From Microbacterium sp. 70-16 (lineage in GTDB: Bacteria > Actinomycetota > Actinomycetes > Actinomycetales > Microbacteriaceae): a stretch of DNA of 64,000 bases. The position numbers and the translations under genes were made by a program. Every line of letters starts with the position of its first letter. Position 1 is the first letter of the stretch. The DNA is taken from positions 62,001 through 126,000 of the forward strand of contig NZ_MKTQ01000026.1 of NCBI RefSeq assembly GCF_001898315.1. The letters are read 5' to 3'. Shown here one piece after another: positions 56,151 through 63,917 of this stretch. The notes below the pieces were generated by a model. That model was not told where the DNA came from, did no database searches, and saw only the letters and a program-made list of their open reading frames with translations.

Positions 56151-57632
56151 TCAGCTCTCCTGGGTGCCCTCGACCCAGGCGAGGTACTCGTCGGTGACGG
56201 TACCGGTGACGTAGCGGCCGTCGAAGCAGCTCATGTCGAGGTCCTCGACGTCGGGGGCGCCCTCGAGGATCGCCGCCTTCAGGTCGTCGATCTCCTGGTA
56301 GACCATGTAGTCGGCGCCGAGCTCCTTCGCGATCTCGGGGATCGTCCGACCGTGGGCGACGAGCTCGTGGCGCGAGGGCATGTTGATGCCGTACACGTGC
56401 GGGTAACGCACCGGCGGAGCGGCCGAGGCGAAGGTGACCGAGAGCGCCCCGGCATCCCGCGCCATCTGGATGATCTCCTTCGAGGTCGTACCCCGGACGA
56501 TCGAGTCGTCGATCAGCAGCACGTTCTTGCCCTTGAACTCGCTCGACATCGCGTTGAGCTTCTGGCGCACGCTCTTCTTGCGCACCGCCTGCCCCGGCAT
56601 GATGAAGGTGCGGCCGACGTAGCGGTTCTTGTAGAAGCCCTCGCGGTACTCGATGCCGAGTTTGCGCGCGACCTGCATCGCGGCGGGCCGCGATGAATCC
56701 GGGATCGGCATGACGACGTCGATCGCCCCCGAAGGCGTGTACTTCGCGATCGTGTCGGCGAGGCGCTCGCCCATGCGCAGCCGCGCCTCGTACACCGAGA
56801 TGCCGTTCATGATCGAGTCGGGGCGGGCCAGGTACACGTACTCGAACGAGCACGGCACGAGCTTGGCATCCGTCGCACACTGTCGCGTGTGCAGGGTGCC
56901 GTCGAGGTCGATGAAGACGGCCTCGCCGGGCTCGACGTCGCGGACGACTTCGAACCCACCGTTCTCGAGCACGAGCGACTCCGATGCAACGGTCCACTCA
57001 TAGCGGCCGGTCGGCGCGCCTTCCTCGTCGACCGCCGCACGCGTGCCTAGGATCAGCGGGCGGATGCCGAAGGGGTCGCGGAACGCGAGCAGGCCGTAAC
57101 CGGCGATGAGGGCGATCGCGGCGTACGAGCCCTCGACGCGCTCGTGCACGCGCGAGACCGCCTGGAAGATCTGGTCGGAGTCGAGATCGAGGCCCGAGAT
57201 GGATGCCTGCAGCTCGTTCGCCAGGACGTTCACGAGCAGCTCGGTGTCAGAGCTCGTGTTGAGGTGGCGGCGATCCTTGCTGAAGAGCTCTTCGGTGAGC
57301 TCACGCGTGTTGGTGAGGTTGCCGTTGTGCACGAGCACGATGCCGTACGGCGCGTTGACGTAGAAGGGCTGCGCCTCTTCTTCGCTCGACGCGGTGCCCT
57401 TCGTCGCGTAGCGCACGTGGCCGAGGCCGATGTTGCCCAGCAGCGCCCGCATGTCGCGCGTGCGGACCGCTTCGCGCACCTGGCCCTTGGCCTTGAACAT
57501 GTGGAACACCCCGCCGCGCTCGGCGGTCGCGATGCCGGTCGAGTCCTGCCCGCGATGCTGCAGCAGCAGGAGGGAGTCGTAGATCTCCTGGTTGACGTTC
57601 CCGTGACCGACGACGCCGACGATTCCGCACAT
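56151..57632 (-). CDS. purF: Amidophosphoribosyltransferase
   Basis: 493 residues. First step of purine synthesis: PRPP plus glutamine gives phosphoribosylamine. N-terminal nucleophile Cys2 (MCGIVGVVGH) directly after Met, so no propeptide. Glutaminase features LQHRGQDSTGI and HNGNLTNTREL; PRPP loop VLLIDDSIVRGTTS. Of the four Cys that hold the [4Fe-4S] cluster in Bacillus PurF, the one in VPCSFEYVY and one in MSCFDGRY are kept; the one in the HPCFYGI position is His here (YPHVYGI), and one is missing, so a cluster is unlikely. The gene follows purM by 26 bp. Confidence 0.97.
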   Translation of the reverse strand: MCGIVGVVGHGNVNQEIYDSLLLLQHRGQDSTGIATAERGGVFHMFKAKGQVREAVRTRDMRALLGNIGLGHVRYATKGTASSEEEAQPFYVNAPYGIVLVHNGNLTNTRELTEELFSKDRRHLNTSSDTELLVNVLANELQASISGLDLDSDQIFQAVSRVHERVEGSYAAIALIAGYGLLAFRDPFGIRPLILGTRAAVDEEGAPTGRYEWTVASESLVLENGGFEVVRDVEPGEAVFIDLDGTLHTRQCATDAKLVPCSFEYVYLARPDSIMNGISVYEARLRMGERLADTIAKYTPSGAIDVVMPIPDSSRPAAMQVARKLGIEYREGFYKNRYVGRTFIMPGQAVRKKSVRQKLNAMSSEFKGKNVLLIDDSIVRGTTSKEIIQMARDAGALSVTFASAAPPVRYPHVYGINMPSRHELVAHGRTIPEIAKELGADYMVYQEIDDLKAAILEGAPDVEDLDMSCFDGRYVTGTVTDEYLAWVEGTQES

Positions 57633-57658
57633 TGGTGTTGCTTGTTCCGTTTCTGCGC

Positions 57659-58780
57659 TCAGTTGCCCGCGGCGTAGCTGCCGACCAGGCGGACGGCGCC
57701 GCCGTCGACGCCCTTCGCGCCCTGCTCATAGTGCCCGTGCGCGTCGACCGGCAGGGTGCCGGTGTGCACGACGCCGACCTGCCAGGTCGCGATGCCTTCG
57801 GCTGTGAGGGCGGATGCCGCGGCATCCGCCTGCGCTGCCGAGACGACCGCGAGGAAGCCGATGCCGAGGTTCCAGGTGCCCTCGGTCTGCTCGAGCTGCA
57901 GCGAGCCGAGGTCAGCGAGCACGCGGAACACGGGCGGCGGCGACCAGGTCGAGCGGTCGAGGTCGACCCAGGTGCCCTGCGGCAGCACGCGCGCGAGGTT
58001 CGCCGCGATGCCTCCGCCGGTGACGTGACTGAGCGCGTGCACGGCATCCGGAACCTGCGACAGCAGGCGCAGCAGCGGACGCGTGTACAGGCGTGTCGGC
58101 TCGAGGAGTTCTTCGCCCCAGGTGCGGCCGAAGTCCGCGGCATCCGCCCCGTAGGTGATGCCGTTGCCGCTGACGATGTGGCGGATGAGCGAGTAGCCGT
58201 TCGAGTGGGGGCCGCTGGATGCCAGGGCAAGGACGACGTCGCCCTCGTTCACCCGCTCGGCGCCGAGCACGGCGTCCGCCTCGACGACGCCCGTCGCAGC
58301 GCCCGCGACGTCGTAGTCGTTCACGCCGAGCAGGCCCGGGTGCTCGGCGGTCTCGCCGCCGACCAAGGCCGTGCCGGTGAGCTCGCAGCCCGTCGCGATG
58401 CCGCGGACGATGTCGGCGATGCGCTCGGGGAAGACCTTGCCGCACGCGATGTAGTCGGTCATGAACAGGGGACGCGCACCGACCACGACGATGTCGTCGA
58501 CGACCATGCCGACGAGGTCCTGGCCGATCGTGTCGTGCTTGTCGATCGCCTGCGCGATCGCGACCTTCGTGCCGACACCGTCGGTGGAGGTCGCCAGCAG
58601 CGGCTTCGCGTACGCGCGCAGCGCCGAGGCGTCGAACAGCCCGGCGAAGCCGCCGACGCCGCCGAGGACCTCAGGACCGTGGGTGCGCCGGACGGCCGAC
58701 TTCATCAACTCGACGGCGAGATCTCCCGCCGCGGTGTCGACGCCGGCTTCGGTATAGGGATTCTGTGGGGACTGGGCCAC
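57659..58780 (-). CDS. purM: Phosphoribosylformylglycinamidine cyclo-ligase (AIR synthetase)
   Basis: 373 residues. Fifth step of purine synthesis: FGAM plus ATP gives AIR. PurM features: YTEAGVDTAAGDLAVELMK, LLATSTDGVGTKVAIAQA, DDIVVVGARPLFMTDYIACGK, GGETAEHPGLL and SHVTGGGIAANL. GTG start is six bases after TAGGCT (58792-58787): leaderless. It is first in the operon, followed by purF; in Mycobacterium and Bacillus purF precedes purM. Contains a perfect 16-bp heptamer palindrome (57813-57828). Confidence 0.97.
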   Translation of the reverse strand: MAQSPQNPYTEAGVDTAAGDLAVELMKSAVRRTHGPEVLGGVGGFAGLFDASALRAYAKPLLATSTDGVGTKVAIAQAIDKHDTIGQDLVGMVVDDIVVVGARPLFMTDYIACGKVFPERIADIVRGIATGCELTGTALVGGETAEHPGLLGVNDYDVAGAATGVVEADAVLGAERVNEGDVVLALASSGPHSNGYSLIRHIVSGNGITYGADAADFGRTWGEELLEPTRLYTRPLLRLLSQVPDAVHALSHVTGGGIAANLARVLPQGTWVDLDRSTWSPPPVFRVLADLGSLQLEQTEGTWNLGIGFLAVVSAAQADAAASALTAEGIATWQVGVVHTGTLPVDAHGHYEQGAKGVDGGAVRLVGSYAAGN

Positions 58781-58786
58781 ACCGAC

Positions 58787-58792
58787 AGCCTA
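58787..58792 (-). promoter_or_regulatory. Leaderless -10 box of purM-purF
   Basis: TAGGCT on the minus strand, six bases (GTCGGT) before the purM GTG. The same hexamer at the same distance precedes purD. The divergent gene at 58854 has its own TAGGAT at 58841-58846, so both promoters lie within about 60 bp. Confidence 0.7.
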
Positions 58793-58853
58793 CCGGCCCG
58801 CGCGCGGGGTTCTGCCCGGCGCGGGCGCGCCCGGGTTCCCTAGGATGGGCGAC

Positions 58854-59453
58854 ATGTCAGCGGGAGGGCCGGAGTGGGTCGTGCGTGAGGACGCCGGCCT
58901 GCCTGTCCTGGTGGCGCTGTACCTGCGCCAGGCGCTCGATGTCCGTCAGCCCGAAGAGCTGCCCGCGCTGCGCGGAGCTCCCGTCGGCGCCGCGGGCGAG
59001 TGGGCCGACCGCCCGACGCTCGAGCGCCAGTGGCGCGCGTACTGGGACATGACGGTCGAGCCGCAGGCGCACCCCTCGCCCGTGCCGCTCGAGCTGATCG
59101 ACGGCTTCGACATGGTGGTAGCCCTTCCGGTCGAGGGGTTCGACGAGCTCGCCGCCGAGATCGCCCCGCACGGCGACGCCGCCGTGGAGTACGCGCGCTC
59201 TGCGCACGAGCGCTACCGCGCAAGCCTCGGGACGGGCGCGTCGTACCGTGCCTACGCCAGCGCGATCGCGCAGCATGAGCGCAAGGCCGGGCGGCGCGCG
59301 CACTCGTTCGAGCTGAACGTGCAGGTGCTGCCGCTGACCCAGCGCGGGATCTGGTGGATCGGCGCGCTCACCGTCGCCGTCACCGACAGCCTGCGCAGCG
59401 ACGTGGTGGCCTTCGACGCGGCCATCGCGCCCGTCATCGCTGACATCGCCTGA
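58854..59453 (+). CDS. Conserved protein of unknown function next to purM
   Basis: 199 residues from MSAGGPEWVVREDAG. TAGGAT (58841-58846) is seven bases before this ATG; the ATG at 58845 lies inside the -10 and cannot be used from that promoter. No domain that I recognise: a mixed alpha/beta sequence with DRPTLERQWRAYWDMTV, LIDGFDMVVALPVEGFDELA and a C-terminal WWIGALTVAVTDSLR. No signal peptide or membrane helix. Its divergent position beside purM hints at a shared regulatory region but not at function. Confidence 0.75.
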   Translation: MSAGGPEWVVREDAGLPVLVALYLRQALDVRQPEELPALRGAPVGAAGEWADRPTLERQWRAYWDMTVEPQAHPSPVPLELIDGFDMVVALPVEGFDELAAEIAPHGDAAVEYARSAHERYRASLGTGASYRAYASAIAQHERKAGRRAHSFELNVQVLPLTQRGIWWIGALTVAVTDSLRSDVVAFDAAIAPVIADIA

Positions 59454-59531
59454 GGGGTGGGGCGCGCGGCGCGCGCGGCTGTGCGTGGTGGGGCGCGCCG
59501 CGGGGCAGGTTGCGCGCGCGGCGGGCGCCGA

Positions 59532-59665
59532 GAAGTTGGCGCAAACAGGTGCTTCCAGGCATCCCAAACCACTGTTTGCGCCAACTTCTTTGCGGCTCTC
59601 AGAAACAGGTGGCGCAAATGCCTAGTTCAGAGCATCCCAAGTGGTCATTTGCGCCACCTACTTCT
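59532..59665. repeat. Two adjacent GCGCAAA palindromes
   Basis: Unit 1: GAAGTTGGCGCAAACAG (59532-59548) and CTGTTTGCGCCAACTTC (59572-59588), perfect 17 bp. Unit 2: AGAAACAGGTGGCGCAAATG (59601-59620) and CATTTGCGCCACCTACTTCT (59646-59665), 18 of 20. The loops contain CAGGCATCCCAAA and GAGCATCCCAA. The gap 59454-59740 holds only these and a trailing fragment. Confidence 0.85.
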
Positions 59666-59740
59666 GTGGCGCAGTTCTGTGGCGCGCAGGGGATGCCCCT
59701 CAGTGCGCCCACTTGCTGTGACGCAGGGGGATGCCCCGGC

Positions 59741-60109
59741 TCACGCCTCGTCGGGCGAAGCCGCCGGTGCGGGGGCAGCCGCATCGGCGGGGTAGTCGAC
59801 CTCGATGCGCTCGTGGTCGACGCGCACCTCGCGCGCGCGGCGCGCGAACCGGCGGTCCAGGATCAGCGCGACGACGCCGCCGAGGGCGAGTCCGATCGGG
59901 ATGCACACGAGGCACAGGAACCCGAACACCTGCGAGGTCGAGTACAGCACCTGCGTCGAGGGGCTCTTCTCGGCCGTGCCGTCGAACGCGAACGTGAGGA
60001 TCAGCGCGGCCAGGATGCCGAGGGCTGCGCCCAGCACGAAGAAGATCGCGTAGCGCGGACTGCGCCGCAGCTGCGCGGACTCGATGTGGTGCTGGGTCGA
60101 CTCGCTCAC
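59741..60109 (-). CDS. Two-helix membrane protein of unknown function
   Basis: 122 residues from a GTG (MSESTQHHIES). Two hydrophobic segments (about 22-42 and 60-85) separated by a short acidic loop, then a cytoplasmic Arg-rich stretch (DRRFARRAREVRVDHE) and an Ala/Pro-rich tail. No family recognised. The dyad TCCCAC-T-GTGGGA (60120-60132) lies 10 bp before the start. It stands between SCP-like and purine genes in a neighbourhood typical of actinobacteria. Confidence 0.75.
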   Translation of the reverse strand: MSESTQHHIESAQLRRSPRYAIFFVLGAALGILAALILTFAFDGTAEKSPSTQVLYSTSQVFGFLCLVCIPIGLALGGVVALILDRRFARRAREVRVDHERIEVDYPADAAAPAPAASPDEA

Positions 60110-60137
60110 ACTCCCATTGTCCCACTGTGGGAACCGG

Positions 60138-60168
60138 ACAGCGTCCCGCGAAGCCTGCGGGACGCTGT
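60138..60168. terminator. Hairpin terminator of the SCP-like gene
   Basis: ACAGCGTCCCGC (60138-60149) and GCGGGACGCTGT (60157-60168), perfect 12-bp stem, loop of seven. It is 72 bp after the stop of the SCP-like gene. No T-run; the stem is strong. Confidence 0.65.
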
Positions 60169-60239
60169 GCCACGCGGGCGCCGCAACGTCACGCGTGCGG
60201 CGGCGTCATGGGCGCGGCCGCGTCGCGGGCCCGGAGGCG

Positions 60240-60608
60240 TCACGGGCGCAGCGGCAGGAGCGACTCAAGGTCTGCGCGGGTGCCCGACGCGAGGATGCGG
60301 CCGGCGGCCAGGGCATCCGACCAGGTTTGTTCGCCGGTGGCGAGGGCGATCCAGGTCGCGGCGTCGGTCTCGACGACGTTCGGCGGCGTGCCGCGGGTGT
60401 GCCGCGGGCCTTCGACGACCTGGACCGCGCCGAACGGCGGCACCCGCACCTCGACGGTGTTGCCCGGCGCCTTCTCGGCGAGCAGCTGCAGCAGGTACCG
60501 CACGGCGGTCGCAAGGTCGGTGCGCGCCGGCGCGGCGTCGGACCCGCGCGCGGCGGCGACGGCGGCGAGGGACGCGCGGCCGTCCTCGGTGGAGATGTTG
60601 CGCGCCAT
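60240..60608 (-). CDS. SCP-like (sterol carrier family) small protein
   Basis: 122 residues. Matches the bacterial SCP-type small proteins encoded beside purF/purM in actinobacteria (the Rv0807 position): [32 protein letters not shown] and [20 protein letters not shown]. Ligand unknown. TAGCGT (60620-60615) is six bases before the ATG; the GGAGGC in between is too close to be a normal ribosome-binding site, so a leaderless transcript is favoured. Confidence 0.88.
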   Translation of the reverse strand: MARNISTEDGRASLAAVAAARGSDAAPARTDLATAVRYLLQLLAEKAPGNTVEVRVPPFGAVQVVEGPRHTRGTPPNVVETDAATWIALATGEQTWSDALAAGRILASGTRADLESLLPLRP

Positions 60609-60644
60609 GCCTCCACGCTAGCGCGAGCCGTCTCCCGCCTCGCC

Positions 60645-60744
60645 CGTCCGTAATTCAGTCTGTGCGAGCTGTGCGGCGGCGGCGCCCCGCGGAATTCCGC
60701 TGCGGAGCGCCGCCGGCGCCGGCAACGAGACTGAATTGCGAACG
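60645..60744. repeat. Intergenic palindrome sharing TAATTCAGTCT with the ECF element
   Basis: Arms CGTCCGTAATTCAGTCT (60645-60661) and AGACTGAATTGCGAACG (60728-60744) pair at 15 of 17 positions; a GC-rich inner hairpin (GGCGCC / GGAATTCC region) fills the centre. It lies in the 323-bp gap 60609-60931, which otherwise holds the next palindrome and GGGCCCGGCAGCGC-type repeats before purD. Confidence 0.8.
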
Positions 60745-60754
60745 CCCGCCGGAC

Positions 60755-60824
60755 CATAACTCAGGCAGAACGGGCCCCGCGGGCCCAGAAACGGGCGTTG
60801 CACCCCCGATCTGCCTGAGTTATG
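60755..60824. repeat. Intergenic palindrome sharing ATAACTCAGG with the 32520 element
   Basis: CATAACTCAGGCAG (60755-60768) and CTGCCTGAGTTATG (60811-60824), perfect 14 bp. The interior has AACGGGCCCCGCGGGCCC and AACGGGCG, more nested symmetry. It follows the previous palindrome by 10 bp. Confidence 0.82.
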
Positions 60825-60919
60825 CGCCGGCAGCGCGGAGATGGGCCCGGCAGCGCGGGTAGGGCGCCCGGCAGCGCGGGCAGGGCGGGCACAGCCGGGC
60901 AGGGCGCGGCCGCCGTCGG

Positions 60920-60925
60920 TAGGCT
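60920..60925 (+). promoter_or_regulatory. Leaderless -10 box of purD
   Basis: TAGGCT, then GGCGGC, then the GTG start at 60932. Identical hexamer and spacing to purM. No purine riboswitch fits. Confidence 0.72.
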
Positions 60926-60931
60926 GGCGGC

Positions 60932-62212
60932 GTGCGCATTCTCGTCCTCGGTTCCGGTGCTCGCGAGCACGCCATCCTCCTCGCGCTGAAGGCGGAGGAT
61001 GCCTCGCACGAGCTGTTCGCTGCCCCCGGCAACGCCGGCATCGCCGCCGACGCGACGCTCGTCGCGCGGCTCGACGCCAATGACCCCACGCAGGTCACCG
61101 ACTACGCCAACGACGAGAACATCGACCTCGTGATCATCGGCCCCGAGGCTCCGCTCGTCGCGGGCGTCGCAGACGCACTGCGCGAGCGCGGCATCCCCGT
61201 GTTTGGCCCGGGGCGCGCCGCGGCGCAGCTCGAAGGCTCGAAGGCCTTCGCCAAGCGCATCATGGATGCCGCGGGCGTGCCCACCGGCCGCGCGACGCGC
61301 GCCACGACGCGCGCCGAGGTCGCGGCCGCGCTCGACGAGTACGGCGCCACCTACGTGGTCAAGGCCGACGGTCTCGCCGCCGGCAAGGGCGTCGTCGTCA
61401 CCGACGACCGCGGCGCCGCGCTCGCGCACGCCGACGCCTACCTGCCGACCGGCCCGGTGCTCGTCGAGGAGTTCCTCTCCGGCCCGGAGGTGTCGCTCTT
61501 CTTCGTGAGCGACGGCGACACCGTCCGCGCACTCAGCCCCGCGCAGGACTTCAAGCGCGCCTATGACGGCGACGCGGGCCCGAACACCGGCGGCATGGGC
61601 GCCTACTCGCCGCTGCCGTGGCTGGCCGACCGCTTTGGCAGCGAACAGGCGTTCGTCGACGAGGTGACGCGCACGGTCGCCGAGCCGGTCATCAAGCAGT
61701 TGGATGCCGAGGGCACACCTTTCATCGGACTGCTCTACGCCGGACTCATCCTCACCGAGCAGGGCGTGAAGGTCATCGAGTTCAACGCCCGTTTCGGTGA
61801 CCCCGAGACCCAGGTCGTCCTGCCGCGGCTGACGACGCCGCTGTCGCGGCTGCTGCTGGCCGCCGCGGGCGGCTACCTCGAGGACGAGCCGGCCCCAACC
61901 TTCGCCGACACCGCCGCCGTCACGGTCGTGCTCGCCAGCGAGGGATACCCCGAGGCTCCGCAGACCGGCCGACCCATCGAGGGGCTGCGTGCCGCGGCAT
62001 CCGTCCCCGGCGTGCACCTGGCGCACGCGGCAACGGCGGGGCCGGATGCCCCGGACGGCGACCTCATCGCAACGGGCGGCCGCGTGCTCAACGTCGTCGC
62101 GGTCGGCGACACGTTCGCGCAGGCCCGCGAGCGCGCCTATGCCGCGCTGGGCGAGATCACCCTCGAGGGCGGCCACTTCCGCACCGACATCGCCGCCCGC
62201 GTCGCGGGCTGA
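60932..62212 (+). CDS. purD: Phosphoribosylamine-glycine ligase (GARS)
   Basis: 426 residues. Second step of purine synthesis: phosphoribosylamine plus glycine and ATP gives GAR. Features: [40 protein letters not shown] (ATP-grasp), [16 protein letters not shown] and [15 protein letters not shown] start, leaderless promoter. It is a single gene, 0.3 kb from the SCP-like gene and 2 kb from purM-purF. Length is standard and all ATP-grasp residues I can recognise are present. Confidence 0.97.
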   Translation: MRILVLGSGAREHAILLALKAEDASHELFAAPGNAGIAADATLVARLDANDPTQVTDYANDENIDLVIIGPEAPLVAGVADALRERGIPVFGPGRAAAQLEGSKAFAKRIMDAAGVPTGRATRATTRAEVAAALDEYGATYVVKADGLAAGKGVVVTDDRGAALAHADAYLPTGPVLVEEFLSGPEVSLFFVSDGDTVRALSPAQDFKRAYDGDAGPNTGGMGAYSPLPWLADRFGSEQAFVDEVTRTVAEPVIKQLDAEGTPFIGLLYAGLILTEQGVKVIEFNARFGDPETQVVLPRLTTPLSRLLLAAAGGYLEDEPAPTFADTAAVTVVLASEGYPEAPQTGRPIEGLRAAASVPGVHLAHAATAGPDAPDGDLIATGGRVLNVVAVGDTFAQARERAYAALGEITLEGGHFRTDIAARVAG

Positions 62213-62258
62213 GGCCGCCCGCGCCCGCGGCGCCCGCGCGGCCGCACCTCCGCGCGCC

Positions 62259-62325
62259 GCGAGAAACCACATCTTGCGTGAGAAACGCGCGCTCCCGTGG
62301 TTTCTCGCGCAGAAGTGGTTTCTCG
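62259..62325. repeat. Intergenic palindrome between purD and the MFS gene
   Basis: Arms at 62259-62286 and 62298-62325 (core GCGAGAAACCAC and GTGGTTTCTCGC) with an internal second copy of GAGAAAC. They pair with one single-base bulge and two mismatches. The gap is 62213-62408, mostly GCC/CGC-rich otherwise. Confidence 0.82.
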
Positions 62326-62408
62326 CCGCGCCAGCGCGTGCCAGCGCGCCGCAGTCGCGCCCGCCGCGCCAGCGGCCCGCCGCGCCAGCGGCCGCCAGCC
62401 CGCCCGCG

Positions 62409-63917
62409 TCAGCGCACCAGGTGCGCGGGCCGCTGCATGAACAGCACCGCGACGACGCCGACGAGCAGGACGGCGGCGGGCAGCAGGGTCGCCTGCGCCA
62501 TGGCATCCGAGAACCCGCTCACGACGAAATCGGGCAGCTGACCCGATCCGAAGTCGCCGCCGGCGTCTGCGGCGCCGGGCAGGTTCGCCTCGAGCCGGCT
62601 CTGCATGAACGCGGCGATCGCCGCCGAGCCGAGCACCGACCCCATCGTGCGGGTCGTGTTGTAGATGCCGGCGCCGGCTCCCGCCTGGCGCGGACCGAGG
62701 TTGCGGGTCGCGGTCGTCGCGAGCGGACCCCACATGCCCGCCTGGCCGATTCCCATGAGCGCCGACGGCAGCAGGAACATCCAGATCTCGGTGTCGGGGT
62801 TCATCAGCAGCACGTACCAGAGCAGCGAGATCGCGGTCAGCAGCAGTCCGGGCACGAGCAGAACGCGCGGGTCGACGCGGTCGAGCAGCTTGCCGGCGAG
62901 CGGCGCGAGGACGCCCGAGAGCACCGCCATCGGGATCAGCAGCAGCGCCGACTCGGTCGGCGTCAGTCCGCGCGCCAACTGCGTGAAGAACATGAGCGGC
63001 AGCGACATGCTCGTGACGGCGAAGCCGACCGTGGTGATGCCGATGTTGGCGACGGAGAAGTTGCGGTCGCGGAACAGCTCGAGCGGCACGAGCGGCTCGC
63101 TCTTCGTCTTCGCCTGCTGCCAGATGAATGCGGCCATGACGACGACACCGCCCGCGATCATCGTCCACACCCAGGGCGCCCAGTCGTAGTGCTCGCCCTC
63201 CTGCAGCCCGAAGACGATGAGAAACAGCGCGACCGCGCTGAGGAAGACGCCGACGACGTCGAAGCGGTGCGGGTGCGTTTCGAGGTTGGGGACGAGGATC
63301 CAGGCGAGCACGAAGCCGATGACACCGACCGGAAGGTTGATGAAGAAGATCCACTCCCAGCCGAAGCCGTCCACGAGCAGGCCGCCGGCGAGCGGGCCGA
63401 CGAGCGAGGCGACGCCCGCTGTCGCACCCCACAGTCCCATCGCGGCGCCGCGGCGGGTCGCCGGGAAGGTACGGGTGATGACGGCCATCGTCTGCGGAGT
63501 CATGAGGGATGCCCCGAGGCCCTGCACCGCGCGCCACACGATGAGCATCTCGAGCGTGCCCGACAGACCACATCCGAGGGATGCCAGCGTGAAGATCACG
63601 AGGCCCACGAGGTAGACGCGCTTGGGGCCGAACCGGTCGCCGAGGCGTCCCGTGATCAGCAGCGGCACGGCGTAGGCGAGCAGGTACGCCGAGGTGACCC
63701 ACACGACGTTGTCGAGGTTGTTGGTGTTCGGGTCGAGCGCCGCTTTGACCGCGGGGTTCGCGACCGAGACGATCGTCGTGTCGACGAGGATCATGAAGAA
63801 CCCGATGACGAGCGCCCACAGCGCCGGCCACGGGCTGCGCTCGCTCGTCGTGGTGGTCCCCGAGTTTGTCGGACTGGTCCCCGAGCCTGTCGAGGGGGTG
63901 GTCGAAGGGTCAGTCAT
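62409..63917 (-). CDS. MFS drug transporter, DHA2 (EmrB/QacA) type
   Basis: 502 residues, about fourteen helices. DHA2 features: LVDTTIVSVANPAV in helix 1, GRLGDRFGPKRVY (motif A), WRAVQGLGASLMTPQTMAVI, and GPLAGGLLVDGFGWEWIFFINLPVG (motif C). Probably a drug/H+ antiporter. The ATG overlaps the stop of the upstream gene (ATGA). The N-terminal 20 residues (PSTTPSTGSGTSPTNSG) derive from a REP-like repeat, see 63855-63910. Confidence 0.93.
   Translation of the reverse strand: MTDPSTTPSTGSGTSPTNSGTTTTSERSPWPALWALVIGFFMILVDTTIVSVANPAVKAALDPNTNNLDNVVWVTSAYLLAYAVPLLITGRLGDRFGPKRVYLVGLVIFTLASLGCGLSGTLEMLIVWRAVQGLGASLMTPQTMAVITRTFPATRRGAAMGLWGATAGVASLVGPLAGGLLVDGFGWEWIFFINLPVGVIGFVLAWILVPNLETHPHRFDVVGVFLSAVALFLIVFGLQEGEHYDWAPWVWTMIAGGVVVMAAFIWQQAKTKSEPLVPLELFRDRNFSVANIGITTVGFAVTSMSLPLMFFTQLARGLTPTESALLLIPMAVLSGVLAPLAGKLLDRVDPRVLLVPGLLLTAISLLWYVLLMNPDTEIWMFLLPSALMGIGQAGMWGPLATTATRNLGPRQAGAGAGIYNTTRTMGSVLGSAAIAAFMQSRLEANLPGAADAGGDFGSGQLPDFVVSGFSDAMAQATLLPAAVLLVGVVAVLFMQRPAHLVR
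63855..63910. repeat. REP-like repeat encoding the N-terminus of the DHA2 transporter
   Basis: Contains GGTCCCCGAGTTTGTCGGAC, then GGTCCCCGAGCCTGTCGAGG, then GGTCGAAGGGTC: tandem forms of a dispersed Microbacteriaceae repeat. In the minus frame it encodes PSTTPSTGSGTSPTNSG, with no stop. The related repeat at 30724-30794 gives PSTGSGASADSG. Confidence 0.7.

Noticed and set aside
59532..59690. CRISPR array
   Set aside because: The repeats are palindromes of different sequence, not identical direct repeats with unique spacers; no cas genes.
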